DNA of 23,050 nucleotides, from positions 1 through 23,050 of the IMG/VR virus record IMGVR_UViG_3300014325_000045, one strand, 5' to 3'. The translations under genes were made by a program, and so were the position numbers. The notes beneath the pieces are model-generated. The model made no database searches. It was not told where the DNA came from and saw only the letters and a list, made by a program, of their open reading frames with translations. How positions within the stretch are numbered: the stretch's first letter is position 1; every line of letters begins with the position of its first letter. Source of the stretch: a virus. Shown here piece by piece: positions 7,993 to 14,450 of the stretch.

Positions 7993-10848
7993 CTAGCCGA
8001 CGGTGGACACGGTCGTGGCGGCCTCGGCCGCGGAGGCTCTTGCGGATCCCACGTCGGCGCCGGTGAGGATGGTCGCGGCACCCAGCGTGCCGGTCGCGGC
8101 TGCGGGGCCCTGGTCGGCGCCGGTTCCTGAGCCGGTGCCGTCCACACCCCAGCGGGGGGTGTAGATGCTGGTGGCCGGCGCGTTCAGGGCCAGCCGTCCG
8201 ACTCCGGTCTGTAGCCGGATGTCGATACCGGTGACGACCGGTCCGGGCAGGACGGCGAGGCCCGCCCGCCCAGCGGCGACGGCGCGTTTGAGGTCGAGGC
8301 CGGTCGTGGCGGTGACGAGCAGCACCCGCGTGGTCTGCGGGGCCACCTTGCGACCGGTGGCCGCTGCCCGCAGCGGAATTGCGGTGGTGCCGGACTGGGC
8401 CCGGGCGGCCTGTGTGGTCTCGACGCCGACAGTGGTGAGGACCACCGTGGCGGTGGCCGTGGCGGTCGCCCGTTTCGTCGCCGCGCCGGTGGGGCGTGGG
8501 GTGACCAGTGCGCGGCCGGCACACCCGATGCTCTTCCGTGCCGCCGCGGCGGCGCTGACGGCAACAGCGCTGGCGCCTGTGCGGGACACCGCCTTGCGGG
8601 CGGCCGCGGTGCCGGCGACGGCGATGGTGCAGGTACCGGTCTGCTGCCGGGCGGTGCCGCTGGTTTCCGCGCCGCCGCTGGTCAGTGCGGCCCGGGCGGT
8701 GCCGGCCTGCGGCGCCGCCTTCGCGGCCGTCGCAGCCGTTCGCAGCGCCACCTCGGCTGTGCCGGTACGGGATACCAGCTTCGCCGCCGCCGCAGCTGTG
8801 CGCGTTGCGAGTTCCGCCGCGCCGGCCTGGCCGTGCGCCGCGAGACCAGCCGTGCGCAGCGCGACCTCGGCGCGGCCCGTTGTCGGCGCGGTTTTCGTCG
8901 CGCGGCCCGTGGCCGTCACGGCGAGGGTGGTGGTGCCGGCCTGCGACACCACCTTGACGGCCGTCGCTGCGGCGCGCAGCACCGCCTCGGCCGTGCCGGT
9001 CTGGCCGTGTGCAGCCAATGCGGCCGGGCGGAGTGCGGCCTGGGCGCGGCCGGCCACGGATGCGGTCTTCGCTGCCCGGCCCGCGGCGGCCGCCGCGACG
9101 GTGGTGGTGCCGGTCTGCTGCCTGGCCGCGGCGGTCGTCTCGGTGCCGGTGGCGGCCAGCGCCAGCCGCCCCACGCCGGCCTGCGGCGCCGCCTTGACCG
9201 CGGTGGCGTCCGCACGCACGCACAGCTGCGCTGTGGTTGCCGCGGTCGCCGTCTTGCGGGCCGATCCGGACCCGACGGCCGCGAGAGTGCAGGCCCCCGT
9301 CTGGGCGGCCGATTTGACCGCGGACCCGGCCGCGGTCAACCCCAGGGGGGTTGACCCGGTCTCGGCGGACCCGCCACTGACTGCGGCGGGCAGGATCTCG
9401 ATGTACGCCCAGTTCGCCTCGGTCGACGTGCCGGGCAGGTGGAACCGCAGCAGGTTGGACTGGCTGGAGACGTCATCCGGCACCAGCCGTTTGATCATTC
9501 CCCAGCCGATTTGACCGGCGATGGTGCCCAGGCTGGACGCGGCGGCCTGATAGCAGCCCTGACCGGCCTTGGCCGTCCCGACGACCGTCCAGTCGCACAT
9601 CACCGCGAAGCCCTGGCCGAGGGTGGCGGATGCGGTGTACGTCTGGTCGAGCATCGACACGGACGCCGAGCCCGCCTTGCCGTGGGCACCGACCGGGGTC
9701 GAGGAGTCCTGGTTGGTGACCACCAGCACCTGGAGGGCGGCCTGCCGCGTCGGCGACGCGGCATTGTTGTTGACCGTGACACTCATCGGTGCGCCGGTGA
9801 CGACCGGGGCCGTCCAGATGGCGGCCTGCCCGTTGCGCCCCGCCGCGTCTGCCCGGGACTGCCAGTCGCGCAGGGTGTAGGTGAGCGGCACACCGAGGCT
9901 GTCGGTGATCGTGGGTGTGGACGGGTTCACGCCGGCGCCGCTGTTGCCGGCCCACAGCACCAGCAGCATCGACCCGGACGGTGGGCGGAACGTGCTGGTC
10001 GCGGTGCCGGTTGCCGTGCCCGCAATGTTCAGGGCCACCTCGGGCGAGGTCTCACTGATCCGCAGGCCGGTGTCCGTCGGCGCCGCATCGGCCGTCCCCG
10101 ACCAGGGGCTCCACACCCCGTTCGGGGAGATCCCGTCCCCGGGTGGGTGAGACCACACAAACGGTGGCGGGTCCTTCTCCGGCGGGTCACCCACCAGCGG
10201 GACCAGCTCCACGTACACCCAGTTCAGAGACACGCTGGAGCTGGGCAGGTTGCTGATGAGGGTGGTGGTGGCGCCGTTGGTGCCGTCCGCCGCGGTGCGC
10301 CGCGGGAACGCGTACGAGATCTGCCCGGAGATGCTGCCGGCCGGGTCCTCGGTGCATCCGGTGCCGGCGGTCTGGGTGCCGGTGGTGTCCCAGTCGCAGA
10401 TCGCCATGAAGCCCTGCGAACTGTCCGCGGTGGCGGTGTAGGACTGCGACACCGTGGTCGTGGAGAAGCCGTTGCCACCGGACCCACCGGTGCCGACGAG
10501 GGCGTTGGTGACCACCCAGACGCGCAGCGCCCCATGGGTGGCGGCGGTGGAGTTGTTGGTGACGCTCACCGTCATCGACGCGCCGACGGTGACGGCGGCC
10601 GTCCACATGGCGGCCTGGCCGTCGGGGTGGCCGATCGGGTCGTCCTCCGCGCTGCGGTGGTCGACCAGGATGTAGCTGAGGTGGGCGCCGAGGTTGTCGG
10701 TGACCGTGGGCATCGGCGGAAGCTCGCCGGTGCCGGAGTTACCCGCCCAGCCGACCACTAGGACAGAGTTGTCCGGTGGGGTGAACGGCGCCGTGGTCGC
10801 GGTCGGGTTGCCGGTGACCAGTGAGGGAGATGAGGCGTCGATGTTCAC
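7993..10848 (-). CDS. Large repetitive virion protein: duplicated beta domains plus Ala/Thr-rich repeats
   Basis: 951 aa, GTG start at 10848, GGGAGGG about 10 bases upstream. Residues about 1-215 and 250-485 are two copies of one beta-sandwich-like domain. Both share the patterns PP-x-S-x-LVLWAGNSG/VVGWAGNSG, TDNLG/TDSLG, GQAA-W-TA, VVTN, QGF-CDW and a C-terminal NW-Y-E segment. Residues about 492-890 are about 19 degenerate repeats of 18-22 residues with a core like K-x-x-x-Q-TGT-x-x-x-AL-R-x-A-G; longer ETT-AARQQTGT variants recur at intervals. The last 60 residues are Gly/Ala/Thr-rich (TPRWGVDGTGSGTG). It may be a head or neck fibre, tail fibre or adhesin-like decoration with a repetitive shaft; no enzyme motif is visible. 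Its position upstream of the tail terminator is unusual for a tail fibre. Confidence 0.85.
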   Translation of the reverse strand: MNIDASSPSLVTGNPTATTAPFTPPDNSVLVVGWAGNSGTGELPPMPTVTDNLGAHLSYILVDHRSAEDDPIGHPDGQAAMWTAAVTVGASMTVSVTNNSTAATHGALRVWVVTNALVGTGGSGGNGFSTTTVSQSYTATADSSQGFMAICDWDTTGTQTAGTGCTEDPAGSISGQISYAFPRRTAADGTNGATTTLISNLPSSSVSLNWVYVELVPLVGDPPEKDPPPFVWSHPPGDGISPNGVWSPWSGTADAAPTDTGLRISETSPEVALNIAGTATGTATSTFRPPSGSMLLVLWAGNSGAGVNPSTPTITDSLGVPLTYTLRDWQSRADAAGRNGQAAIWTAPVVTGAPMSVTVNNNAASPTRQAALQVLVVTNQDSSTPVGAHGKAGSASVSMLDQTYTASATLGQGFAVMCDWTVVGTAKAGQGCYQAAASSLGTIAGQIGWGMIKRLVPDDVSSQSNLLRFHLPGTSTEANWAYIEILPAAVSGGSAETGSTPLGLTAAGSAVKSAAQTGACTLAAVGSGSARKTATAATTAQLCVRADATAVKAAPQAGVGRLALAATGTETTAAARQQTGTTTVAAAAAGRAAKTASVAGRAQAALRPAALAAHGQTGTAEAVLRAAATAVKVVSQAGTTTLAVTATGRATKTAPTTGRAEVALRTAGLAAHGQAGAAELATRTAAAAAKLVSRTGTAEVALRTAATAAKAAPQAGTARAALTSGGAETSGTARQQTGTCTIAVAGTAAARKAVSRTGASAVAVSAAAAARKSIGCAGRALVTPRPTGAATKRATATATATVVLTTVGVETTQAARAQSGTTAIPLRAAATGRKVAPQTTRVLLVTATTGLDLKRAVAAGRAGLAVLPGPVVTGIDIRLQTGVGRLALNAPATSIYTPRWGVDGTGSGTGADQGPAAATGTLGAATILTGADVGSARASAAEAATTVSTVG

Positions 10849-10895
10849 GGCTCAATGCCCTCCCGGGCCGCCAGGTCAGGGATGCGGCATCGCTC

Positions 10896-11204
10896 CTACG
10901 CGACGTTGGTGCCCATGAGGTGTTTCGCGTCGAACCAGAAGTCGTTGGTGCTGGCCTGGGTGTTCACCGCCGTGGAGATCAGCCACAGGTTGTTCATCGC
11001 GGTGAACGCGGCCCGCAGCTGTGTGTCCTCGCCGGAGCCGTACCCCAGCGTGCCGGTCATGTAGGACGAGGACAGCAGCGTGGTGTCGTCGAGCTGCTGC
11101 GTCTTGAACCGCGCACAGACGAACAGGCTGTTACGCACCGCCACGAGCGCGCCGCCCATGAAGCTGTCGAGTCCGGCCTTGGTGATCGTGTAGCCAACGG
11201 ACAT
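10896..11204 (-). CDS. Small structural-region protein of unknown function
   Basis: 102 aa, ATG start at 11204 with AGGAG overlapping the previous stop (TAGGAG). It starts MSVGYTITKAGLDSFMGGAL and contains VRNSLFVCARFKTQQLDDTT, a Gly-rich turn (TGTLGYGSGEDTQ) and NNLWLISTAVNTQASTNDFW. It has no signal peptide or membrane segment. I do not recognise a family; the composition and tight spacing with neighbours suggest a virion component of the accessory island. Confidence 0.75.
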   Translation of the reverse strand: MSVGYTITKAGLDSFMGGALVAVRNSLFVCARFKTQQLDDTTLLSSSYMTGTLGYGSGEDTQLRAAFTAMNNLWLISTAVNTQASTNDFWFDAKHLMGTNVA

Positions 11205-11214
11205 CGGGGGTCTC

Positions 11215-11754
11215 CTAGGACCAGATACGCACGGACAGGTCGTTGCAGGTGACGGTGTTCAGCGTGCTGGGCGTGCCCCACTGGGCGCCGACCGTGATCG
11301 TTTTGACGATCGTCGTATCGATCGTCACCGTTCTCGCCGCCGCAGTGGTGGGCAGCGCGAAGTCGCTGTACGCGGTCAGCGAGGTGGCGAAATGGCAGTG
11401 GCCGGTGCCGACGATCTGGCCGGACGTGCCGGGCAGGCGGACCCGGCCGTGGTAGGTCAGAATCCACGGCACGGCCGTGACGCTGGCCGTGGTGGTGATC
11501 GCGCCGGTTGTTGCCAGGGCGACACCTGCTACTCCGCCGTAGTAGAAGCCCAGCAGCAGGGTGGGCGGGCCGGTGGTGGTCGAGAACTGCCCCCACGCCT
11601 TCAGTTCGATCTCCACGCCCTGTTCCAGGGTGTACGCGGGCAACTGCTTCTGCGGCAGCGTGGAGATGTCGGTGAGGGTCGTGGTGTTGGCCAGCGCCGC
11701 GCCGTCGGTGATGTGGAGCGGCGGCAGGACGGTGGGCCAGTACTGGCGTGCCAT
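11215..11754 (-). CDS. Beta-rich structural protein (179 aa)
   Basis: 179 aa from ATG at 11754. Longer upstream extension of this frame has no support: it overlaps the 51-aa gene, which has its own good ribosome binding site. The N-terminus (MARQYWPTVLPPLHITDG, then TTTLTDISTLPQKQL) is followed by a jelly-roll-like beta domain (VEIELKAWGQFSTT, PPTLLLGFYYGGVAG, GQIVGTGHCHFATS, VTIDTTIVKTITV) of the kind found in phage capsid or tail decoration proteins. Its first 38 residues match the N-terminus of the upstream 51-aa ORF in pattern, so the two genes are related by duplication. Function is inferred as structural only. Confidence 0.8.
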   Translation of the reverse strand: MARQYWPTVLPPLHITDGAALANTTTLTDISTLPQKQLPAYTLEQGVEIELKAWGQFSTTTGPPTLLLGFYYGGVAGVALATTGAITTTASVTAVPWILTYHGRVRLPGTSGQIVGTGHCHFATSLTAYSDFALPTTAAARTVTIDTTIVKTITVGAQWGTPSTLNTVTCNDLSVRIWS

Positions 11755-11765
11755 GTCACACCGTC

Positions 11766-11921
11766 CTAGATCGCGCTGGCGTCGAGCGCCAGGGCGCCGA
11801 TCGCCGCGAACTGCTTCTGCGGTGCGCGGCTGACATCCGTGAGGGTGACGCTCGTGTTGTAGCTGGCGCCGCTGGCCACGTGCAGGGGCGGCTGTGGGGC
11901 GGCCCACCATTGCGCTGGCAT
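11766..11921 (-). CDS. 51-aa chimeric ORF: N-terminus of a 179-aa-type gene joined to the shared C-terminal tail
   Basis: ATG start at 11921 with a good AAGGAG ribosome binding site five bases upstream; stop TAG at 11768-11766. The first 38 residues (MPAQWWAAPQPPLHVASG, then VTLTDVSRAPQKQF) align with the start of the downstream 179-aa protein (MARQYWPTVLPPLHITDG, TTLTDISTLPQKQL). The last 13 residues, AAIGALALDASAI, match the C-terminus of the 227-aa protein encoded upstream (AAIGALVLDASAI). It therefore looks like a recombinant or deletion product joining the two families. The start signal suggests it is translated; whether the product is functional is unknown. Confidence 0.65.
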   Translation of the reverse strand: MPAQWWAAPQPPLHVASGASYNTSVTLTDVSRAPQKQFAAIGALALDASAI

Positions 11922-11936
11922 TTAGACTCCTTGGCG

Positions 11937-12043
11937 TGCAGTGCGTCCGGACCATGTGGCGTAACGGCGTTGCGGCGAATGGCAGGAAGAAGTTGGGCCG
12001 TAAGCGGTCCAGACCGGTGAGCACAAGCCCCGGGCGCACTGCA
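11937..12043. repeat. 107-bp segment bounded by 14-bp inverted repeats
   Basis: TGCAGTGCGTCCGG at 11937-11950 and CCGGGCGCACTGCA at 12030-12043 are inverted copies with one mismatch. The 79 bp between them have no convincing gene. The segment fills most of the gap between the displaced gene tail at 12057-12149 and the 51-aa ORF. It could fold into a long hairpin in the transcript or be a small mobile-element relic. No clear target duplication flanks it, and it does not fit a tRNA (no T-loop). Confidence 0.5.
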
Positions 12044-12056
12044 TAGGTCCCACGGC

Positions 12057-12149
12057 TCAGATCGCGCTGGCGTCGAGGACGAGGGCGCCGATCGCCGCGG
12101 TGATCTGCCCCTGACCGGCGAAAACCTCTGGGACGACCTTTAGCAGCAC
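12057..12149 (-). pseudogene. Displaced native 3' end of the 227-aa gene (possible 30-aa ORF)
   Basis: The last 27 codons before the TGA encode exactly the same residues as the last 27 of the 227-aa protein (KVVPEVF, AGQGQIT, then AAIGALVLDASAI), but in GC-rich codons like the rest of the phage (24 of 27 codons end in G/C). The frame is open upstream only to a TAG that ends the 84-aa gene. A GTG at 12149 lies six bases after GAGGAG, so a 30-aa product is possible. The likeliest reading is a remnant of the original gene end, cut off when the HNH cassette arrived. Confidence 0.7.
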
Positions 12150-12152
12150 GGC

Positions 12153-12407
12153 CTACTCCTCATAGACGTAGACGAGTACGCCCCACGAGGACGGAGGGCT
12201 GGGCACGTAGCCCTCCACCGTCCAGCCCTCACCCTCGCCATCGACCAGCACCGGGTAGTTGGCCCGGACCGTGATCGCGGTGTTGGTGTTCACGCCAGTG
12301 ATCACGAAGCCGCCCGCCTTGATCTTCTTGCCGGACGTTGCGGTGACGGTCTTGGCAAACTCATGGTCCGTTGAGGCGTAACTGACCGACTCATATTTCC
12401 AGGCCAT
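12153..12407 (-). CDS. 84-aa beta-rich protein of unknown function
   Basis: ATG start at 12407 with GGGAG about ten bases upstream, 16 bases after the HNH stop. Sequence features: MAWKYESVSYASTDHEF, then a Thr/Val/Gly-rich beta region (KKIKAGGFVITGVNTNTAIT, VRANYPVLVDGEGEGWTVEG) and an end WGVLVYVYEE. Codon use is GC-rich like the phage, unlike the HNH gene. Its TAG stop is in frame with the displaced tail directly downstream, so the two may once have been one reading frame. It could be a cargo gene of the HNH cassette or a native structural gene whose end was altered. No family recognised. Confidence 0.65.
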   Translation of the reverse strand: MAWKYESVSYASTDHEFAKTVTATSGKKIKAGGFVITGVNTNTAITVRANYPVLVDGEGEGWTVEGYVPSPPSSWGVLVYVYEE

Positions 12408-12422
12408 CTCGGCTTCAACTCC

Positions 12423-12870
12423 CTTAAGAAGATGCGCTCAATTCGCGAGCCCGCTTCGCGCGCTGGTAGTCACGGGACCGGTTGCGGCTACAGGTGCGGC
12501 ATGAGCGCCATGAAGTCCCGACAACTATGATGTTGTCGGGAGTGAACTCGTGGCCGCGAATGCAACGGGTCTTCTCGCTATTGGCAGCCTGGAAAGTATT
12601 TCCACGGAGTAGGTTCGTCTGACAGGTGACGGGCTCTAGGTGATCCGGCCTTACGCAGCCAGGATTTCGGCACAGATGATCTAGTTGCAAGCCGGTCGGA
12701 ACCTTACCCACAATCGCTTGATAGAGCCAGCGGTGGGCTAAGACGGTCTTCCCGCCGTACTTGAATCTGCCGTAGCCGCCGCCAGTTACAGCAGCATTCC
12801 AGATCCAGCACGAGTCGGTCTTATCTACTTTCGCCAAAAGCGTTGGAGAGCAGCAGCGATCACTTAAGAA
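12423..12870. repeat. Direct repeats CTTAAGAA bracketing the HNH gene
   Basis: CTTAAGAA occurs at 12423-12430, covering the HNH stop codon, and at 12863-12870, immediately beside the stop codon of the 227-aa gene. They enclose the HNH gene and its 33-bp leader as a 440-bp unit. This could be a target duplication or microhomology from insertion, but an 8-base match could also be chance. Confidence 0.45.
12424..12837 (-). CDS. HNH homing-type endonuclease
   Basis: 137 aa, TTG start at 12837. No Shine-Dalgarno is visible before it, and its frame is continuous with the 227-aa gene across that gene's TAG, so start or expression mode is uncertain. CWIWNAAVTGGGYGRF (residues 10-25) and AHRWLY precede the HNH core QLDHLCRNPGCVRPDHLEPV (51-70; D53-H54, C56, C61, H66), and NLLRG follows. 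A C-terminal zinc-ribbon-like set (C92, H96, C113, C116) precedes a basic tail (SRNRSRDYQRAKRAREL). This is the HNH_3 type of small phage homing endonuclease. The gene is visibly more AT-rich than its neighbours, a sign of recent transfer, and is bracketed by 8-bp direct repeats. Confidence 0.93.
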   Translation of the reverse strand: MAKVDKTDSCWIWNAAVTGGGYGRFKYGGKTVLAHRWLYQAIVGKVPTGLQLDHLCRNPGCVRPDHLEPVTCQTNLLRGNTFQAANSEKTRCIRGHEFTPDNIIVVGTSWRSCRTCSRNRSRDYQRAKRARELSASS

Positions 12871-13554
12871 CTATATCGCAGATGCATCCAGAACGAGCGC
12901 GCCGATAGCGGCCGTAATTTGGCCTTGGCCGGCGAATACTTCCGGCACCACTTTTTCAAAATATAGCTCGCCCTGAGTGGTTACCAGGTCGACAGCGGCG
13001 CCGCCGGAGGTGAGCGCGAGCTGGAAGGTGTCGGTTGCGGAGCCGACGACGAAATAGCAGCCGCCCTCGGTGACGCCACCGGGGATGGTCTCGCCGACGA
13101 CGTTGAAGAGGATCACCCGGTCGGTGTTGACGAGCCCGTGTGCGTTCGACGTGATCGTGTTCGCGGTCAGGTCGGCGGCGTCGACGGTCCCGAACCCCTT
13201 CTTCGGCGTCGCGCCGCCGAACACGGAGTAGCCGCGGAAGTTGTTCGTGTTGCCCGAGCTGGCGTTCCACAGCGTGAAGAAGCCGTACGTTCCGGCCGGC
13301 ACGTCGAACGTCAGCGCACCGGTGTTGGAGACCGAGCCGGAGGCCGGGGTGCCCCAGGTCACCGCGATCCGGGCGTAGGCCGGCGACCCACCGGTCGCCT
13401 CGGTCGCCGCGGCGTTCGTACCCGTGCCGGGGGTGGTGTCCGTGGGTGGGGCGGTGGTCAGGGTGTTGATCCCGACGTGGGTGATGATGCCGGCGATCCC
13501 GCCACCGGTGCCGGACTTCAGGGCCTCGTTCTGGGCAATCGCGTTGAAGGGCAC
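12871..13554 (-). CDS. Structural (fibre/decoration-type) protein with recoded 3' end
   Basis: 227 aa, GTG start at 13554 with an AGGGGAAG ribosome binding site. Residues 1-100 (MPFNAIAQNEALKSGTGGGI, then ARIAVTWGTPASGSVSNTGA) and a beta domain (AGTYGFFTLWNASSG) are typical of small phage tail/fibre proteins. Residues about 125-195 match the common phage motif of HGL-N-D-RV-F and GVTEGGCYFVVGSATDTFQL, followed by GGAAVDL. The body is GC-rich, but from about 12985 the DNA becomes AT-richer (TATATTTTGAAAAA) and the last 27 codons use codons different from a second copy of the same peptide at 12060-12140. The recoded end joins the HNH gene directly, suggesting that both arrived together. The role is structural by inference. 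Confidence 0.85.
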   Translation of the reverse strand: MPFNAIAQNEALKSGTGGGIAGIITHVGINTLTTAPPTDTTPGTGTNAAATEATGGSPAYARIAVTWGTPASGSVSNTGALTFDVPAGTYGFFTLWNASSGNTNNFRGYSVFGGATPKKGFGTVDAADLTANTITSNAHGLVNTDRVILFNVVGETIPGGVTEGGCYFVVGSATDTFQLALTSGGAAVDLVTTQGELYFEKVVPEVFAGQGQITAAIGALVLDASAI

Positions 13555-13580
13555 GGACTTCCCCTACTTTCCTGCGTGGT

Positions 13581-14450
13581 TCACGCGACGACCGGGCGGC
13601 GGTCCCGCCGGTAGCGGTGGTAGACGGCGTCGATCTCCTGGTAGCCGGTGTGGTCTTTGTCCGCGACGGCCATGACGGTGGCGTGCAGGGTGCCGGCCTC
13701 GTTGCTGTAGGTGGCCAGCCGGTCGGGGATGCCGGAGCGGGGCTCGTTGAGCAGGTGCCGCAGGTGGCTCATCCCGGCGCCCGCGACCCGGCCGGGGGGC
13801 CGGTCGAGGCCGTGTTCGTACTCGACGACGATGTTCGACCCGCCGGCCGGCCAGATCGACCCGGTGGGCAGGGTGAGCATCCCCGACTCGGACAGGCCGA
13901 CCGCGGCGACGGTGGGGGTGGACCAGGCGACCCCGGACACCGTGACGGAGCGGAGCGCGCGCAGCCAGGGCCAGCGCACGCCGATACGGTCGCCGCCGTT
14001 GCCGGACAAGGTTTCCCGCCAGTACCGCGGGACGAACGCCTGGCGGCAGATGCGCTCGCAGTCGTCCTCGACCTCGATACGTCTGGCCACGATTGCCGAG
14101 GTCGGATAGGTCGTCGTGTTGGCCAGTGACGGGTCACTGGCCCGTGCCTCGGCAATGCCGAAGTGGAAGCCGCCGACGATCTCGACCCGGTCGGTCAGGG
14201 TGACGATGCCGCCGCCGAGGGTGCCGGTCCAGGCGACATCAAGCCAGTCGAGGTTCGTCTGGCTTGGCAGGACGAATGAGTAGGTGCCGGTGGCGCCGTG
14301 TGTGGCTGCGCCCGAGGTCACCACGGTCCCGTCTGCCGCCCGCGTGACGGCCACGGTTACGGCTCCGCCTGCGTCGGTTGGTGTCTCGTCGACGTAGAAG
14401 ACCCGGGTCAGGTTTGCTGCTGCGGTGCGGACGACCCGGATCAGGGACAC
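13581..14450 (-). CDS. Head-tail connector with N-terminal beta domain
   Basis: 289 aa. GTG start at 14450 with GGAG upstream, overlapping the upstream glycosyltransferase by ten bases; the longer open frame is antisense noise within that gene. Residues 1-95 form an Ig-like beta domain (VRTAAANLTRVFYVDETPTD, then ATGTYSFVLPSQTNLDWLDV). Residues about 120-289 resemble gp6/adaptor-type connectors: SAIVARRIEVEDDCERICRQ, FVPRYWRETLSG, WPWLRALRSVTVSGV, then EYEHGLDRPPGRVAGAGMSH and a C-terminal YHRYRRDRRPVVA. Such proteins bind beneath the portal and start the neck. The extra Ig-like N-terminus is not part of the minimal adaptor and may be exposed. Confidence 0.8.
   Translation of the reverse strand: MSLIRVVRTAAANLTRVFYVDETPTDAGGAVTVAVTRAADGTVVTSGAATHGATGTYSFVLPSQTNLDWLDVAWTGTLGGGIVTLTDRVEIVGGFHFGIAEARASDPSLANTTTYPTSAIVARRIEVEDDCERICRQAFVPRYWRETLSGNGGDRIGVRWPWLRALRSVTVSGVAWSTPTVAAVGLSESGMLTLPTGSIWPAGGSNIVVEYEHGLDRPPGRVAGAGMSHLRHLLNEPRSGIPDRLATYSNEAGTLHATVMAVADKDHTGYQEIDAVYHRYRRDRRPVVA

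Noticed and set aside
8165-9514. Plus-strand open frame of 449 codons
   Set aside because: It is antisense to the repeat array of the 951-aa gene; its Ala/Val/Arg-rich repeats mirror the coding repeats on the other strand.
9439-10761. Plus-strand open frame of 440 codons
   Set aside because: Antisense to the N-terminal domains of the 951-aa gene, Gly/Arg-rich, no start signal, no recognisable domain.
11937-12043. Possible tRNA (7-bp complementary ends GCAGTGC/GCACTGC)
   Set aside because: No T-loop consensus, no anticodon arm of proper size on either strand, and the segment is too long.
11922-12044. 40-aa ORF starting MQCARGLCSPVW inside the inverted-repeat segment
   Set aside because: No clear ribosome binding site and its start lies in the terminal repeat. 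Its TAA directly precedes the next ATG, but this alone is weak support.
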